Shown here: in pieces, positions 8,667-17,013 of the stretch
How the letters are laid out: the number at the start of each line of letters is the position of its first letter
Position numbering within the stretch: position 1 is the first letter of the stretch
DNA from: Pseudomonas benzenivorans
Lineage (GTDB): Bacteria > Pseudomonadota > Gammaproteobacteria > Pseudomonadales > Pseudomonadaceae
Length of the DNA: 64,000 nucleotides
Assembly (NCBI RefSeq): GCF_024397895.1
Contig: NZ_CP073346.1
Span: 3,348,001 to 3,412,000 of the forward strand
Direction of reading: 5' to 3'
Made by a program: the position numbers and the translations under genes
Notes under the pieces: model-generated
Databases searched by the model: none
What the model saw: only the letters and a program-made list of their open reading frames with translations
Told to the model about the DNA's origin: nothing

Positions 8667-9329
8667 TCAGCCTTCCGCCGGCAGGGCGCTGCGCAGCATG
8701 AACAGGCGAAACAGCACCACGGTGGCGAACAGCTGCAGGAAACCATTGAGGCTGTAGAGCAGCAGGCCGTACAGCAGGTCGGGCTGCTCGTCCGCGCCGG
8801 CCTGGGTCGCCCAGTCGACCAGCCACAGGGGCACCATCACCCCGAGCACGCACAGCAGGATCGGCCAGAAGTAGCCGGTGGTCAGTTCGAAGCTTTCCTG
8901 CAGCGCCTTCAGCGGGCCGAGGCCGCGCAGGATCAGCAGGAACTCGGCGAACGACAGCTTGATCATGATCCACAGCCCCGGAAGGATGAACAGCGAGGCG
9001 CCGAGCATGATCGCCAGGGCGCTGAGCCCGGCCAGCAGGGCGAAGCGCGGCCACAGGCCGAGGCTGGCGGCGAGCAGGTCGCGCAGGCGCGGCGGTTGGC
9101 CCTGGCTGCGGGCATCGAGGAAGAGGATCAGCGCGCCGGTGTACAAGGGGTAGAACAGCAACCCCACCAGCAGGCGATAGGGCATCGCCGACTCGAGTCC
9201 CACCTGGCTGGTCACCTGCTGCTGCACCACGGCCTCGAGCACCACCAGGGGCAGGCACAGGCTCGCGATGGCCAGCAGGTTATGGCTGAAGAAGTACAGG
9301 GCGTCGCGCAGGGCGAGGAGGGGATTCAT
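8667..9329 (-). CDS. YciC/UPF0259-like inner-membrane protein
   Basis: About 220 residues with roughly six hydrophobic helices, e.g. LLAIASLCLPLVVLEAVV, LLVGLLFYPLYTGALILFL, LAIMLGASLFILPGLWIMI and PILLCVLGVMVPLWLVDW. This matches the YciC family of integral membrane proteins of unknown function. I placed the start at ATG 9329 (MNPLLALRDALYFF) because the family begins this way. A GTG at 9362 would add eleven polar residues and cannot be excluded, since neither start has a good ribosome site. Confidence 0.75.
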   Translation of the reverse strand: MNPLLALRDALYFFSHNLLAIASLCLPLVVLEAVVQQQVTSQVGLESAMPYRLLVGLLFYPLYTGALILFLDARSQGQPPRLRDLLAASLGLWPRFALLAGLSALAIMLGASLFILPGLWIMIKLSFAEFLLILRGLGPLKALQESFELTTGYFWPILLCVLGVMVPLWLVDWATQAGADEQPDLLYGLLLYSLNGFLQLFATVVLFRLFMLRSALPAEG

Positions 9330-9397
9330 CGGTGGGGTCGTGTCGGATGAGCTGCTCGTCACTCTAGCCGATCCCGTCGGCCGCTCAAAATAGCGAC

Positions 9398-9616
9398 TTA
9401 GGTAGAACGGTAGCGCAGCGATGGGGCGCTCAGCCCGGCCAACAGGCGCGCCAGTTCGCCGGTGGCCAGCTCCACGGTCAGTTCCGGCGGGCCGGGGGCG
9501 AACACCGAGTCGACCTAGGGGTCGTTGCGTGGCCGCGCCAGGTCGCGGATGCCTTGCTGCATATCGATGACCAGCAGCGCCGCGGCGGGCAGGTGATGAA
9601 CGTCTGTCTGAGGCAT
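9398..9616 (-). pseudogene. Isochorismatase-family remnant
   Basis: From the ATG at 9616 the frame reads 33 residues ending ALLVIDMQQGIRDLARPRNDP and then a stop at 9515-9517. The segment ALLVIDMQQG...RND is the start of an isochorismatase-like hydrolase (normally about 180-200 residues, with the catalytic Asp in the VIDMQ strand). After the stop the same frame continues for 38 codons (VDSVFAPGPPELTVELATGE...) to a second stop at 9398-9400, but this does not resemble the family core, so the middle has been deleted. The catalytic Lys and Cys are missing. I judge it a dead gene with a large internal deletion. Confidence 0.65.
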
Positions 9617-9705
9617 TTCGACTGTCCTGGGTCGTGGGCTGGCATACTGGGCGTCGAATTTAACCTGGGCGCCGCCGCCCGTCAGCCGCCTGCCGAGGAT
9701 TCCCG

Positions 9706-10182
9706 GTGAAGAAAATCGCCGTATTCGCCGACGTTCAGAACCTCTACTACACCGTGCGCCAGGCCCATGGCTGCCACTTCGACTACGCCGCACTGTGGGC
9801 CGACATCAGCCGCCACGGCCAGATCGTCGAGGCCTACGCCTACGCCATCGACCGTGGCGACGCCAAGCAGCAGCAGTTCCAGCAAATCCTGCGCAACCTC
9901 GGTTTCACCGTGAAGCTCAAGCCCTATATCCAGCGCAGCGACGGCTCGGCCAAGGGCGACTGGGACGTCGGCATCACCATCGACATCATGGACGCCGCGC
10001 CGCGGGTCGACGAGGTGGTGCTGGCGTCCGGCGACGGCGACTTCGACCTGCTGCTGGACAAGGTGCGCAGCTACGGCGTCGAGGCGGTGGCCTACGGCGT
10101 GCCGGGGCTGACCGCGCAATCGCTGGTGCGCGCGGCCAGCCGCTACGTGCCGATCGAAGGCGCACTGCTGCTGAGGAACTGA
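9706..10182 (+). CDS. NYN/LabA-like PIN-fold nuclease domain protein
   Basis: 158 residues from a GTG start at 9706. It carries the three acidic blocks of the NYN (LabA/DUF88) branch of PIN-fold ribonucleases: IAVFADVQNLYYTVRQ at the N-terminus (Asp-x-x-Asn), GDWDVGITIDIMDAA (about residue 84) and VLASGDGDFDLLL (about 106, the second Asp pair). The family is thought to cleave RNA with a metal ion. The stop is followed after three bases by the start of a DEDDh exonuclease, so the two nuclease genes very likely form one transcript. Confidence 0.88.
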   Translation: MKKIAVFADVQNLYYTVRQAHGCHFDYAALWADISRHGQIVEAYAYAIDRGDAKQQQFQQILRNLGFTVKLKPYIQRSDGSAKGDWDVGITIDIMDAAPRVDEVVLASGDGDFDLLLDKVRSYGVEAVAYGVPGLTAQSLVRAASRYVPIEGALLLRN

Positions 10183-10185
10183 GCC

Positions 10186-10803
10186 ATGCCTGCCGAACGT
10201 ATCGCCGTGCTCGACTTCGAGACCACCGGTCTGGCGCCGGCCCAGGGCGCGCGCGCCACCGAGATCGGCGTGGCCATGCTCGAGGGCGGGCGCATCGTCG
10301 GCCGCTACCAGAGCCTGATGAACAGCGGCGTGCGGGTGCCGCCGTTCATCGAGCAGCTCACCGGCATCAGCAACGCCATGCTGCGCGACGCGCCGCCGGC
10401 GGCGCAGGTGATGCACGAAGTGGCCGACTTCGTCGGCGATGCGCCGCTGCTGGCGCACAACGCCTCCTTCGACCAGAAATTCTGGGATGCCGAGCTGGCC
10501 CTGGTCGGCCGTCAGCGCCGCCAGCCCTTCGCCTGCTCACTGCTGCTGGCGCGGCGCCTGCTGCCCCAGGCGCCGAGCCACAAGCTCGGCGTGCTCAACC
10601 GCTGGGCGCGGCTGCCGGACACCGGTCAGGCCCACCGCGCCCTTGCCGACGCGGAGATGGCCGCCAACCTGCTGGGCTTCATGGCGACGCTGCTGCGCGA
10701 GCGCCATGGCATCCCCCGGGTCAGCCACGAACTGCTGTGCCGCCTGCAGAAGGTGCCGGCGGCGAAGATCGGACTGGCCCTGCTGCAGGTGCGCGAGGCC
10801 TAG
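10186..10803 (+). CDS. DEDDh 3'-5' exonuclease (DnaQ-like)
   Basis: 205 residues. Exonuclease motifs are complete: ExoI VLDFETTGLAPAQG (Asp, Glu at about residues 9-11), ExoII LLAHNASFDQKFWD (Asp) and ExoIII HRALADAEMAANLL (His and Asp). A His five residues before the last Asp makes it the DEDDh subtype, as in the DNA polymerase III epsilon subunit and RNase T. It is not the replicative epsilon, since the start, the length and the lack of a polymerase-binding tail all differ. Its neighbour is a predicted NYN RNase, which hints at a nucleic-acid degradation role, but the substrate is not known. Confidence 0.88.
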   Translation: MPAERIAVLDFETTGLAPAQGARATEIGVAMLEGGRIVGRYQSLMNSGVRVPPFIEQLTGISNAMLRDAPPAAQVMHEVADFVGDAPLLAHNASFDQKFWDAELALVGRQRRQPFACSLLLARRLLPQAPSHKLGVLNRWARLPDTGQAHRALADAEMAANLLGFMATLLRERHGIPRVSHELLCRLQKVPAAKIGLALLQVREA

Positions 10804-10933
10804 AGCCGCCGGCTCGCCCCTGCGGGCTTATTGCCTTGCAACACAATGGCGGGCCGGCGCGACGCCAACTTGCGTTAGGGTGAAGTCCCGCCTCGATGCT
10901 CAGTCGGGGCGCCCATGCAGAGGAGGCATGCCC

Positions 10934-11110
10934 ATGTTCGGCCTGTTCAAGAGCGACCCGCTGAAGAAGCTGCGCAAGCAGTACGATGCAAAGCTCGAGG
11001 AGGCGATGAACGCCCAGCGCAATGGCAACATTCGCGGCTACGCGCAGCTCAGCGAGGAAGCCGACGCGCTTTGGAAGCAGCTCGAGCCGTTGGAAAAGTC
11101 CCAGTCCTAG
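10934..11110 (+). CDS. Small DUF6435-like protein
   Basis: A 58-residue, charged, probably helical protein: MFGLFKSDPLKKLRKQYDAK, then LEEAMNAQRNGNIRGYAQL and LWKQLEPLEKSQS. It matches a small family in gammaproteobacteria that I know as DUF6435; function is unknown. The start is set at ATG 10934 by a perfect AGGAGG at 10921-10926, seven bases upstream. An in-frame ATG at 10928 is too close to that site. The 130 bases before it hold no other gene. Confidence 0.8.
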   Translation: MFGLFKSDPLKKLRKQYDAKLEEAMNAQRNGNIRGYAQLSEEADALWKQLEPLEKSQS

Positions 11111-11227
11111 CCACGCGTTGCCTGCCCGCAACAGCCTGCGGCCGATGACTGAGCCGAGCGCCAGTAGGCGCCGGCCTGTTAAACTGCGCGCCTTTGCTCT
11201 CGCGCGCTGACGCCCGGTTGAATCACC

Positions 11228-12574
11228 ATGACTTTCGCCTCCCTCGGCCTGATCGAGCCGCTGCTGCGCAGCCTCGCCGGCCTCGACTACCAGACCCCGT
11301 CCCCCGTCCAGACCCAGGCCATTGGGCCGATCCTCAAGGGCCGCGACCTGATGGCCGCGGCGCAGACCGGCACCGGCAAGACCGCCGGCTTCGCCCTGCC
11401 GCTGCTGCAGCGGCTGATGATGGAGGGACCGGTGGTGTCCGCCAACTCGGTGCGCGCCCTGGTGCTGGTACCGACCCGCGAGCTGGCCGAGCAGGTGCAG
11501 CAGAGCTTCCAGGCCTACGGCCAGCACCTGCCCCTGCGCAGCTACGCGGTGTACGGCGGGGTCAGCATCAATCCGCAGATGATGAAGCTGCGCAAGGGCC
11601 TGGACGTGCTGGTGGCCACCCCCGGGCGGCTGCTCGACCTGTACCGGCAGAACGCGGTGAAGTTCAACCAGCTGCAGACCCTGGTGCTCGACGAGGCCGA
11701 CCGCATGCTCGACCTGGGCTTCGCCCGCGAGCTGGACGAGCTGTTCTGCGCCCTGCCGAAAAAGCGCCAGACCCTGCTGTTCTCGGCGACCTTCTCCGAG
11801 GCGATCCGCGCCATGGCCAAGGAGCTGCTGCGCGACCCGCTGTCCATTGAGGTCAGCCCGCGCAACGCCGCGGCCAAGTCGGTCAAGCAGTGGCTGATCC
11901 CGGTGGACAAGAAGCGCAAGGCCGAGCTGTTCCTGCACCTGTACCAGGCCAAGCGCTGGAGCCAGGTGCTGGTCTTCGCCAAGACCCGCAAGGGCGTCGA
12001 CGAGCTGGAGGCGCAGTTGCTGCAGGCCGGCATCGACGCCGAGGCGATCCACGGCGACAAGCCGCAGCCGACCCGCCTGCGTGCCCTGCAGCGCTTCAAG
12101 CAGGGCGAGGTGCGGGTGCTGGTGGCCACCGACGTGGCGGCCCGCGGCCTGGACATCGACGACCTGCCCCTGGTGGTCAACTTCGACCTGCCGATCGTCG
12201 CAGAGGACTACGTGCACCGCATCGGCCGCACCGGCCGCGCCGGCGCCACGGGTCAGGCGGTCTCCTTGGTGTGCGCCGACGAGGTGGAACACCTGGCGGC
12301 CATCGAGACCCTGATCAACCAGGTGATCCAGCGCGTCGACGAGCCGGACTTCATCCCCGACCACAGGGTGCCCGTCACCCAGGCCGGCGGCCTGGTGCTG
12401 AAGAAACCGAAGAAGCCCAAGCAGAAACTCATACCCGGCGCGGGCAAAGCCGTCGGCAAGGGCAAGGTGCACCTCGGCAACTGGTTCGAGGAGGACGACA
12501 CGCCCAAGGCCAAGGCGGTGCGCAAGGTGCCGAGCCTCGGCGGCAAGCCGGCCAAGGGCGGCCGCAAGCCGTAG
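11228..12574 (+). CDS. rhlE: DEAD-box ATP-dependent RNA helicase RhlE-type
   Basis: 448 residues with all DEAD-box motifs: Q motif TPSPVQTQAIG, motif I AAAQTGTGKT (about residue 45), PTRELAEQV, motif II DEADRMLDLGF (about 157), motif III FSATF, ATDVAARGLDIDDLP and HRIGRTGRAG (motif VI). The C-terminus is a short basic tail rich in Lys, Gly and Pro, as in RhlE proteins, which act in ribosome maturation and RNA decay and favour cold growth. The TAG stop at 12572-12574 is the first triplet of a palindromic repeat (see that entry), so the last residues GGRKP may have been set by insertion of that element. Confidence 0.92.
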   Translation: MTFASLGLIEPLLRSLAGLDYQTPSPVQTQAIGPILKGRDLMAAAQTGTGKTAGFALPLLQRLMMEGPVVSANSVRALVLVPTRELAEQVQQSFQAYGQHLPLRSYAVYGGVSINPQMMKLRKGLDVLVATPGRLLDLYRQNAVKFNQLQTLVLDEADRMLDLGFARELDELFCALPKKRQTLLFSATFSEAIRAMAKELLRDPLSIEVSPRNAAAKSVKQWLIPVDKKRKAELFLHLYQAKRWSQVLVFAKTRKGVDELEAQLLQAGIDAEAIHGDKPQPTRLRALQRFKQGEVRVLVATDVAARGLDIDDLPLVVNFDLPIVAEDYVHRIGRTGRAGATGQAVSLVCADEVEHLAAIETLINQVIQRVDEPDFIPDHRVPVTQAGGLVLKKPKKPKQKLIPGAGKAVGKGKVHLGNWFEEDDTPKAKAVRKVPSLGGKPAKGGRKP

Positions 12575-12628
12575 GGTGCGCCGTGCGCACCGGGTATCTG
12601 TGGTTAGTGGTGCGCGCGGCGCACCCTA
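12572..12628. repeat. Double-hairpin palindromic repeat, copy 1
   Basis: Left arm TAGGGTGCGCCGTGCGCACC (12572-12591), 17-base spacer, right arm GGTGCGCGCGGCGCACCCTA (12609-12628). The right arm is the reverse complement of the left with one mismatch. Each arm is itself nearly palindromic (GGTGCGC/GCGCACC). The left TAG is the stop of rhlE and the right arm gives TAG on the minus strand to the convergent flavoprotein gene. Two more copies occur at 31251 and 58378. The shape suggests a REP-like element acting as a two-way terminator. Confidence 0.9.
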
Positions 12629-13864
12629 GCGGTTGTGCAGCCAGTCGAGCATGCCCAGCCCGGCGGCCCGGCCGCTGGCGAAGCAGGCGGTGAGCAGGTA
12701 GCCGCCGGTCGGCGCCTCCCAGTCGAGCATCTCGCCGGCGCAGAACAGCCCCGGCATCGCCTCGAGCATCAAGCCTTTGTCCAACGCCTCGAATGGCACG
12801 CCGCCGGCGCTGCTGATCGCCTCATCCAGCGGCCGTGGCCGCACCAGGGTAAGCGGCAGGGCCTTGAGCGCGGCGGCCAGGCGCGCCGGCTCGGTGAAGC
12901 AGCCTTTCGCCGCCAGCTCGCGCAGCAGGGCGGCCTTGACCCCATCGATGCCGACCTGGCGATGCAGGTGCTTGGCCATGGAGTGGGCGCCGCGCGGCTT
13001 GCTCAGCGCCGCCTGCACCTTGGCCAGCGGGCTCTGCGGCAGCAGGTCGAGTGTCACGGTGGCGCGGCCTTGCTGGTTGATCCGCTGGCGAATGGCGGCC
13101 GACAGGGCGTAGACCAGGCTGCCTTCCACCCCGGTTTCGGTGAGCACGAACTCGCCCAGGCGCGGCGGTTCGTCGCCCAGGCGCAGGCTGACGTTCTTCA
13201 GCGGCGCGCCGGCGAACTTCTCCCGCAGCAGCTGACTCCAGCCCGTTACCTCGAAGCCGCAATTGCTCGGCTGCAGCGGCGCGGTCTTGATGCCGCGGGC
13301 CTGCAGCAGGGGCACCCAGGCGCCATCGGAGCCCAGTCGCCCCCAGCTGCCGCCGCCCAGGGCCAGCAGGGTGGCGTCCGCCCGCAGGTTGATCTCGCCG
13401 GCGGGCGTGGCCAAGCGCAGGGCGCCGTCCGCCTTCCAGCCCAGCCAGCGATGGCGGGTGTGGATCTGCACGCCCAGCTCGCGCAGGCGCTTGAGCCAGG
13501 CGCGCAGCAGCGGTGCGGCCTTCATGTCGGTGGGAAACACCCGCCCCGAGGTGCCGACGAAGGTGTCGATGCCCAGGCCGTGAATCCAGGCGCACAGGGC
13601 CTCGGCGTCGAAGTCTGCGAGCAGTCGGCTGATCTCGTTCTGGCGCTGGCCGTAGCGGCCGAGGAACGCACTCTTGGCTTCCGAGTGGGTGATATTCATG
13701 CCGCCGACCCCGGCCAGCAGAAACTTGCGCCCCACCGACGGCATGGCGTCATACAGCTCGACCCGAATGCCGGCCAGGGCCAGGACCTCGGCGGCCATCA
13801 GGCCGGCGGGGCCGCCGCCGATGATGGCGGCGCGGGGAACGGAATGAGGGGCCGAGTCGGTCAT
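12626..13864 (-). CDS. HI0933-like flavoprotein (TIGR03862 type)
   Basis: 412 residues. It begins with an FAD-binding Rossmann motif, AAIIGGGPAGLMAAEVLA (about residues 12-29), followed by VGRKFLLAGVGGMNITHSE, the signature of the HI0933/BaiN-like flavoproteins. LLALGGGSWGRLGSDG is the second dinucleotide-contact loop and AGEMLDWEAPTGGYLLTACFASG near the end closes the FAD site. Predicted to be an oxidoreductase with unknown substrate. Its stop lies inside the palindromic repeat shared with rhlE. The ATG at 13864 is the only start giving the complete Rossmann strand with a short leader. Confidence 0.88.
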   Translation of the reverse strand: MTDSAPHSVPRAAIIGGGPAGLMAAEVLALAGIRVELYDAMPSVGRKFLLAGVGGMNITHSEAKSAFLGRYGQRQNEISRLLADFDAEALCAWIHGLGIDTFVGTSGRVFPTDMKAAPLLRAWLKRLRELGVQIHTRHRWLGWKADGALRLATPAGEINLRADATLLALGGGSWGRLGSDGAWVPLLQARGIKTAPLQPSNCGFEVTGWSQLLREKFAGAPLKNVSLRLGDEPPRLGEFVLTETGVEGSLVYALSAAIRQRINQQGRATVTLDLLPQSPLAKVQAALSKPRGAHSMAKHLHRQVGIDGVKAALLRELAAKGCFTEPARLAAALKALPLTLVRPRPLDEAISSAGGVPFEALDKGLMLEAMPGLFCAGEMLDWEAPTGGYLLTACFASGRAAGLGMLDWLHNR

Positions 13865-13995
13865 GGGCAGGTCGCTGGCAGGTGAAAAGCGCGCATTCTA
13901 CCCCAGCGCATTGCCGGTGCCTCGACCGAACCGGCGGCAGGGCGCGGCATGTACCACGCCCCGCGCTCAGGCCGGTTGGCTCGTCGGCGGACGCT

Positions 13996-14655
13996 TCAGA
14001 ACCACTGGTCGTTGCGTTTGCGCCGGCGGGTCATCGACGGCAGGATCAGCCCGAGCAGCAGGCCGGCGCCGGCGATGCCGCCGCCGTAGACCAGGTAGCG
14101 CATCAGCAGGCGGCTGTTCTCATCGCCGAGGCGGGCCTGGGTGCTGCGCAGCTCCGACTGGGTCGCGCTCAGCTCGGCGGCCAGGGCCTGGCGGGTGCTC
14201 TGCAGTTCGTCGATCAGCGCCTTGCGCGAGTCCAGGGTTTCCTGCATGCCCTGGACCCGGGTCTTCCAGCTGTCGTCGATGCCCTTGAGCTGGGCGCCGA
14301 GCTCGGCCACCTGCTGCTCCAGCTGGGGCAGGCGCTCGGCCTGACCGGGCATTTCCTGCAGGTCGCGGCTGGGAATCCACACGCTGTCGCCGGATTCGCT
14401 GCGCACCTTGCTGTAGTCGCCCTGGGTGGCGAGCAGCTCGACCTTCTGCCCGGACTTGAGGGTGCCGACGATGCGATAGCCGTCGGTCGGGCCGCTGCGC
14501 ACGTAGGTCTGCAAACTGTCGCTGACCCAGCGCTCGCTGCCGGCGGCCTGGGCCAGGCCACTGGCCAGCAGGCCGAGCAGGGCGCCGGCGAAGACGCGGC
14601 GCAGGCGCCGGGAAAGGCCGGAGCCCTGAGCGGAAAGGTGATGAGCTGGGGACAT
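13996..14655 (-). CDS. Bacterial SH3-domain protein with coiled coil and membrane anchor (TIGR04211 type)
   Basis: 219 residues from the ATG at 14655. Order of parts: a signal peptide (RRVFAGALLGLLASGLAQA), an SH3b domain (about residues 38-100, SDSLQTYVRSGPTDGYRIVG, SGDSVWIPSRDLQ), a long coiled coil (about 105-185) and a C-terminal transmembrane helix (YLVYGGGIAGAGLLLGLILP) followed by a basic tail (RRRKRNDQWF). This is the architecture of TIGR04211 (SH3 and anchor domain) proteins, which are inner-membrane proteins with periplasmic SH3 domains of unknown function. The upstream GTG-AAG-ATC-GCC-ATG also permits a start four codons earlier. Confidence 0.85.
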   Translation of the reverse strand: MSPAHHLSAQGSGLSRRLRRVFAGALLGLLASGLAQAAGSERWVSDSLQTYVRSGPTDGYRIVGTLKSGQKVELLATQGDYSKVRSESGDSVWIPSRDLQEMPGQAERLPQLEQQVAELGAQLKGIDDSWKTRVQGMQETLDSRKALIDELQSTRQALAAELSATQSELRSTQARLGDENSRLLMRYLVYGGGIAGAGLLLGLILPSMTRRRKRNDQWF

Positions 14656-14969
14656 GGCGATCTTCACATGAATAAGGGTAAAGGCCCCGCTGACCGGGCC
14701 GGTGAAAGCAGGGCCGCAGCCCCGCGCGTGGTGCCAGCCGATCCGGCTGGCGCGCCCGGTGCGGTCGGGCGAGAGGAGGGGGAATCGATCTGGACCCGCC
14801 GCGTCATCCCTGAGGCCTCCCGCACACAGACAGCGCATGCCGCCGTGGGTTCACTCGTTTCGGCGAGGCGTCCTGCCGGGCGGCCGCGTCGATAGGGACT
14901 GGCGATGGCCAAGACGGGGGCACGAGGCGAGCCGGGGCAGGCCTGGCTCGACGCCATTGAGCGGTGCGA
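14656..14969. other. 314-base gap between SH3 gene and topB
   Basis: I see no convincing gene here on either strand. It should hold the promoter of the SH3 gene on the minus strand and the end of the topB transcript. A hairpin, GCCAGCC (14733-14739) with GGCTGGC (14745-14751) and a five-base loop, is present and is symmetrical for both strands; there is no clear T-run after it. Confidence 0.5.
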
Positions 14970-16910
14970 TCAGCTCGGTGCCGGGGTCTTGCGTGGGCGC
15001 CTGGTCCCCGCCTTGGCCTTGCCCGGCCGGCGCTTCTTCTTCCAGGGCGCCGCGTCCGATCCGGCCGCCGCCGGGCCGCTGATGTTCAGGCGCAGGCCGG
15101 TGCAGCGCTCGACCTGCTTGCTCATCCAGGCCGACTGCTTGGCGACGAAGTCCTCCAGGCTCATCTCGCCGCTCTGCACCATGTCCAGGGCCTGCTCCCA
15201 GATGGCCGTGGTGCCGGGGTCGGCGATGGCGCGGGGCACCGCATCGATCAGGCTGAAGGCCGCCGGGGTGGCGGCCAGGGCCTTGCCTTGCTTGCTCAGA
15301 TAGCCGCGCTCGAGCAGGCCCTGGATGATCCCGGCGCGGGTCGCCTCGGTGCCGATGCCGGTGGTGTCCTTGAGCTTCTGCTTGAGCCGCGGATCGTCCA
15401 CCAGCTTGGCGACGTTCTTCATCGCCTTGATCAGGTCGCCCTCGGTGAAGGGTTTAGGCGGCTGGGTCTGCTGGTCCTTAAGCTGCACCTTGGCGACGGC
15501 GCAGACCTGGCCCTCGCGCAGCGGCGGCAGGGCCTGCGCCTGGGCCGCGTCGTCGCCCTTGGCCGCCGCCAGCGCTTTGGGCAGGGCGCGCTTCCAGCCG
15601 GGCTCGACGATCTGCTTGCCCACCGCGCGCAGGGCCTGGCCGGCGCAGTCGAAGTCGGCCTGGGTTCGGTCGTATTCGTGGTTGGGCAGGAACTGCGCCA
15701 GGTAGCGGGCGCGGATCAGTTGGTAGACCGCGCGCGGCTTGCCGCTCAGGCGCGCCGAGGCGAGCGCCGCGGCGGTGGGGATGATGCCGTGGTGGGCGCC
15801 GACCTTGGCGTCGTTCCAGGCCCGCGAGCGACGCTGCGCATCGACATGTGGCAGCAGCTCGGCCAGGGCCGGGTCGGCGCGGCCCAGGGCCTCGAGGATC
15901 GCCGGCGCCTCGCCGTGCTGGCTCAGCGGCAGGTAGCCGCAATCGCTGCGCGGGTAGGTGATGAGCTTGTGGGTCTCGTAGAGCGCCTGGGCGATGTCCA
16001 GGGTCTCCTGGGCGCCCAGGCCGAGGCGCTTGGAGCAGACCTCCTGCAGGGTGCCCAGGTCGAACGGCAGCGGCGCGACCTCGCGCAGCCGCTCGGTGCG
16101 CAGGCGCACCAGGCGGGCGCTGGCGGCGGCCGTCATGGCATGCGCCGCCTCCCGGGCCAAGGCCGGGTTCAGGCAGCGGCCCTGCTCGTCGCAGGCGTCC
16201 GGGTTGGCGCGCCACTGGGCGGTGAAGGCGATGCCGTCGCTGGCAAGCTGCACCTCGATGGCCCAGTAGGGCACCGGCACGAAGGCGGCGATGCTGCGGT
16301 CGCGGTCCACCACCAGGCGCAGGGTCGGCGTCTGCACCCGGCCCACCGGCAGCACGCCTTGGTAGCCGGACTGGCGGCCGAGCAGGGTGAACAGCCGGCT
16401 CATGTTCATGCCGATCAGCCAGTCGGCGCGCGAGCGGCCGAGCGCCGCGTGGTACAGGTTGAAGGTCTCGGCGCCGGGCTTGAGGGCCGCCAGGGCCTTG
16501 CGGATCGAGGCCTCGTCCAGCGCCGACAGCCACAGGCGCTGGATCGGCCCGCGATAGCGGCAATGCTCCACCAGCTCGCGGGCGATCATCTCGCCCTCGC
16601 GGTCGGCATCGGTGGCGATCACCAGCTCCCTGGCCTCGCCGAGCAGCCGCTTGACCGCCTTGAACTGGCCGGCGGTCTTGCTCTTGACCAGCATCTTCCA
16701 CTGCTGCGGGACAATCGGCAGGTCGGCGAGGTTCCAGCGCTTGTAGCGGGCGTCGTAGGCGTCCGGCGGCGCGGTTTCCAGCAGGTGGCCGATGCACCAG
16801 GTCACGGTGACGTTGCTGCCGAGCCAGCAGCCGTCGCCACGCCGGCTGGCGCCTAGCACCTGGGCGATGTCCTTGGCCTGGGAGGGTTTTTCACACAAGA
16901 AGAGACGCAT
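14970..16910 (-). CDS. topB: DNA topoisomerase III (type IA)
   Basis: 646 residues, near the 653 of E. coli TopB. The TOPRIM domain starts at once with MRLFLCEKPSQAKDIAQVLG (catalytic Glu) and has ATDADREGEMIARELVEH (Asp-x-Asp). LPVGRVQTPTLRLVVDRDR follows, and the active-site tyrosine lies in TYPRSDCGYLPLSQH (about residue 317). The tail is basic and Pro/Lys rich (KKKRRPGKAKAGTRRPRKT). ATG 16910 matches the family start; an ATG 33 bases upstream would add MAPSRSSMPAA. TopB relaxes negative supercoils and decatenates replication intermediates. Its nearest same-strand neighbours look unrelated. Confidence 0.94.
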   Translation of the reverse strand: MRLFLCEKPSQAKDIAQVLGASRRGDGCWLGSNVTVTWCIGHLLETAPPDAYDARYKRWNLADLPIVPQQWKMLVKSKTAGQFKAVKRLLGEARELVIATDADREGEMIARELVEHCRYRGPIQRLWLSALDEASIRKALAALKPGAETFNLYHAALGRSRADWLIGMNMSRLFTLLGRQSGYQGVLPVGRVQTPTLRLVVDRDRSIAAFVPVPYWAIEVQLASDGIAFTAQWRANPDACDEQGRCLNPALAREAAHAMTAAASARLVRLRTERLREVAPLPFDLGTLQEVCSKRLGLGAQETLDIAQALYETHKLITYPRSDCGYLPLSQHGEAPAILEALGRADPALAELLPHVDAQRRSRAWNDAKVGAHHGIIPTAAALASARLSGKPRAVYQLIRARYLAQFLPNHEYDRTQADFDCAGQALRAVGKQIVEPGWKRALPKALAAAKGDDAAQAQALPPLREGQVCAVAKVQLKDQQTQPPKPFTEGDLIKAMKNVAKLVDDPRLKQKLKDTTGIGTEATRAGIIQGLLERGYLSKQGKALAATPAAFSLIDAVPRAIADPGTTAIWEQALDMVQSGEMSLEDFVAKQSAWMSKQVERCTGLRLNISGPAAAGSDAAPWKKKRRPGKAKAGTRRPRKTPAPS

Positions 16911-17013
16911 GGCGGCTGGCATCGATGATCGCGATGGTGCCAAGCATGGGCAGGAAAGGCCGTTTGGGCAATATTTATCTGTATGTTTGTACAGCTATTG
17001 AGCTATGCATCGT

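Noticed and set aside
12572..12628. An insertion sequence end
   Set aside because: No transposase and no flanking target duplication are seen. The three copies have unrelated spacers, which fits REP-like hairpins better.
14905..15303. A plus-strand open frame starting MAKTGARGEPGQ
   Set aside because: It lies mostly antisense to topB and has no ribosome site or family resemblance.
14964..16856. A 630-codon open frame on the plus strand
   Set aside because: Antisense to topB; composition is that of a shadow frame.
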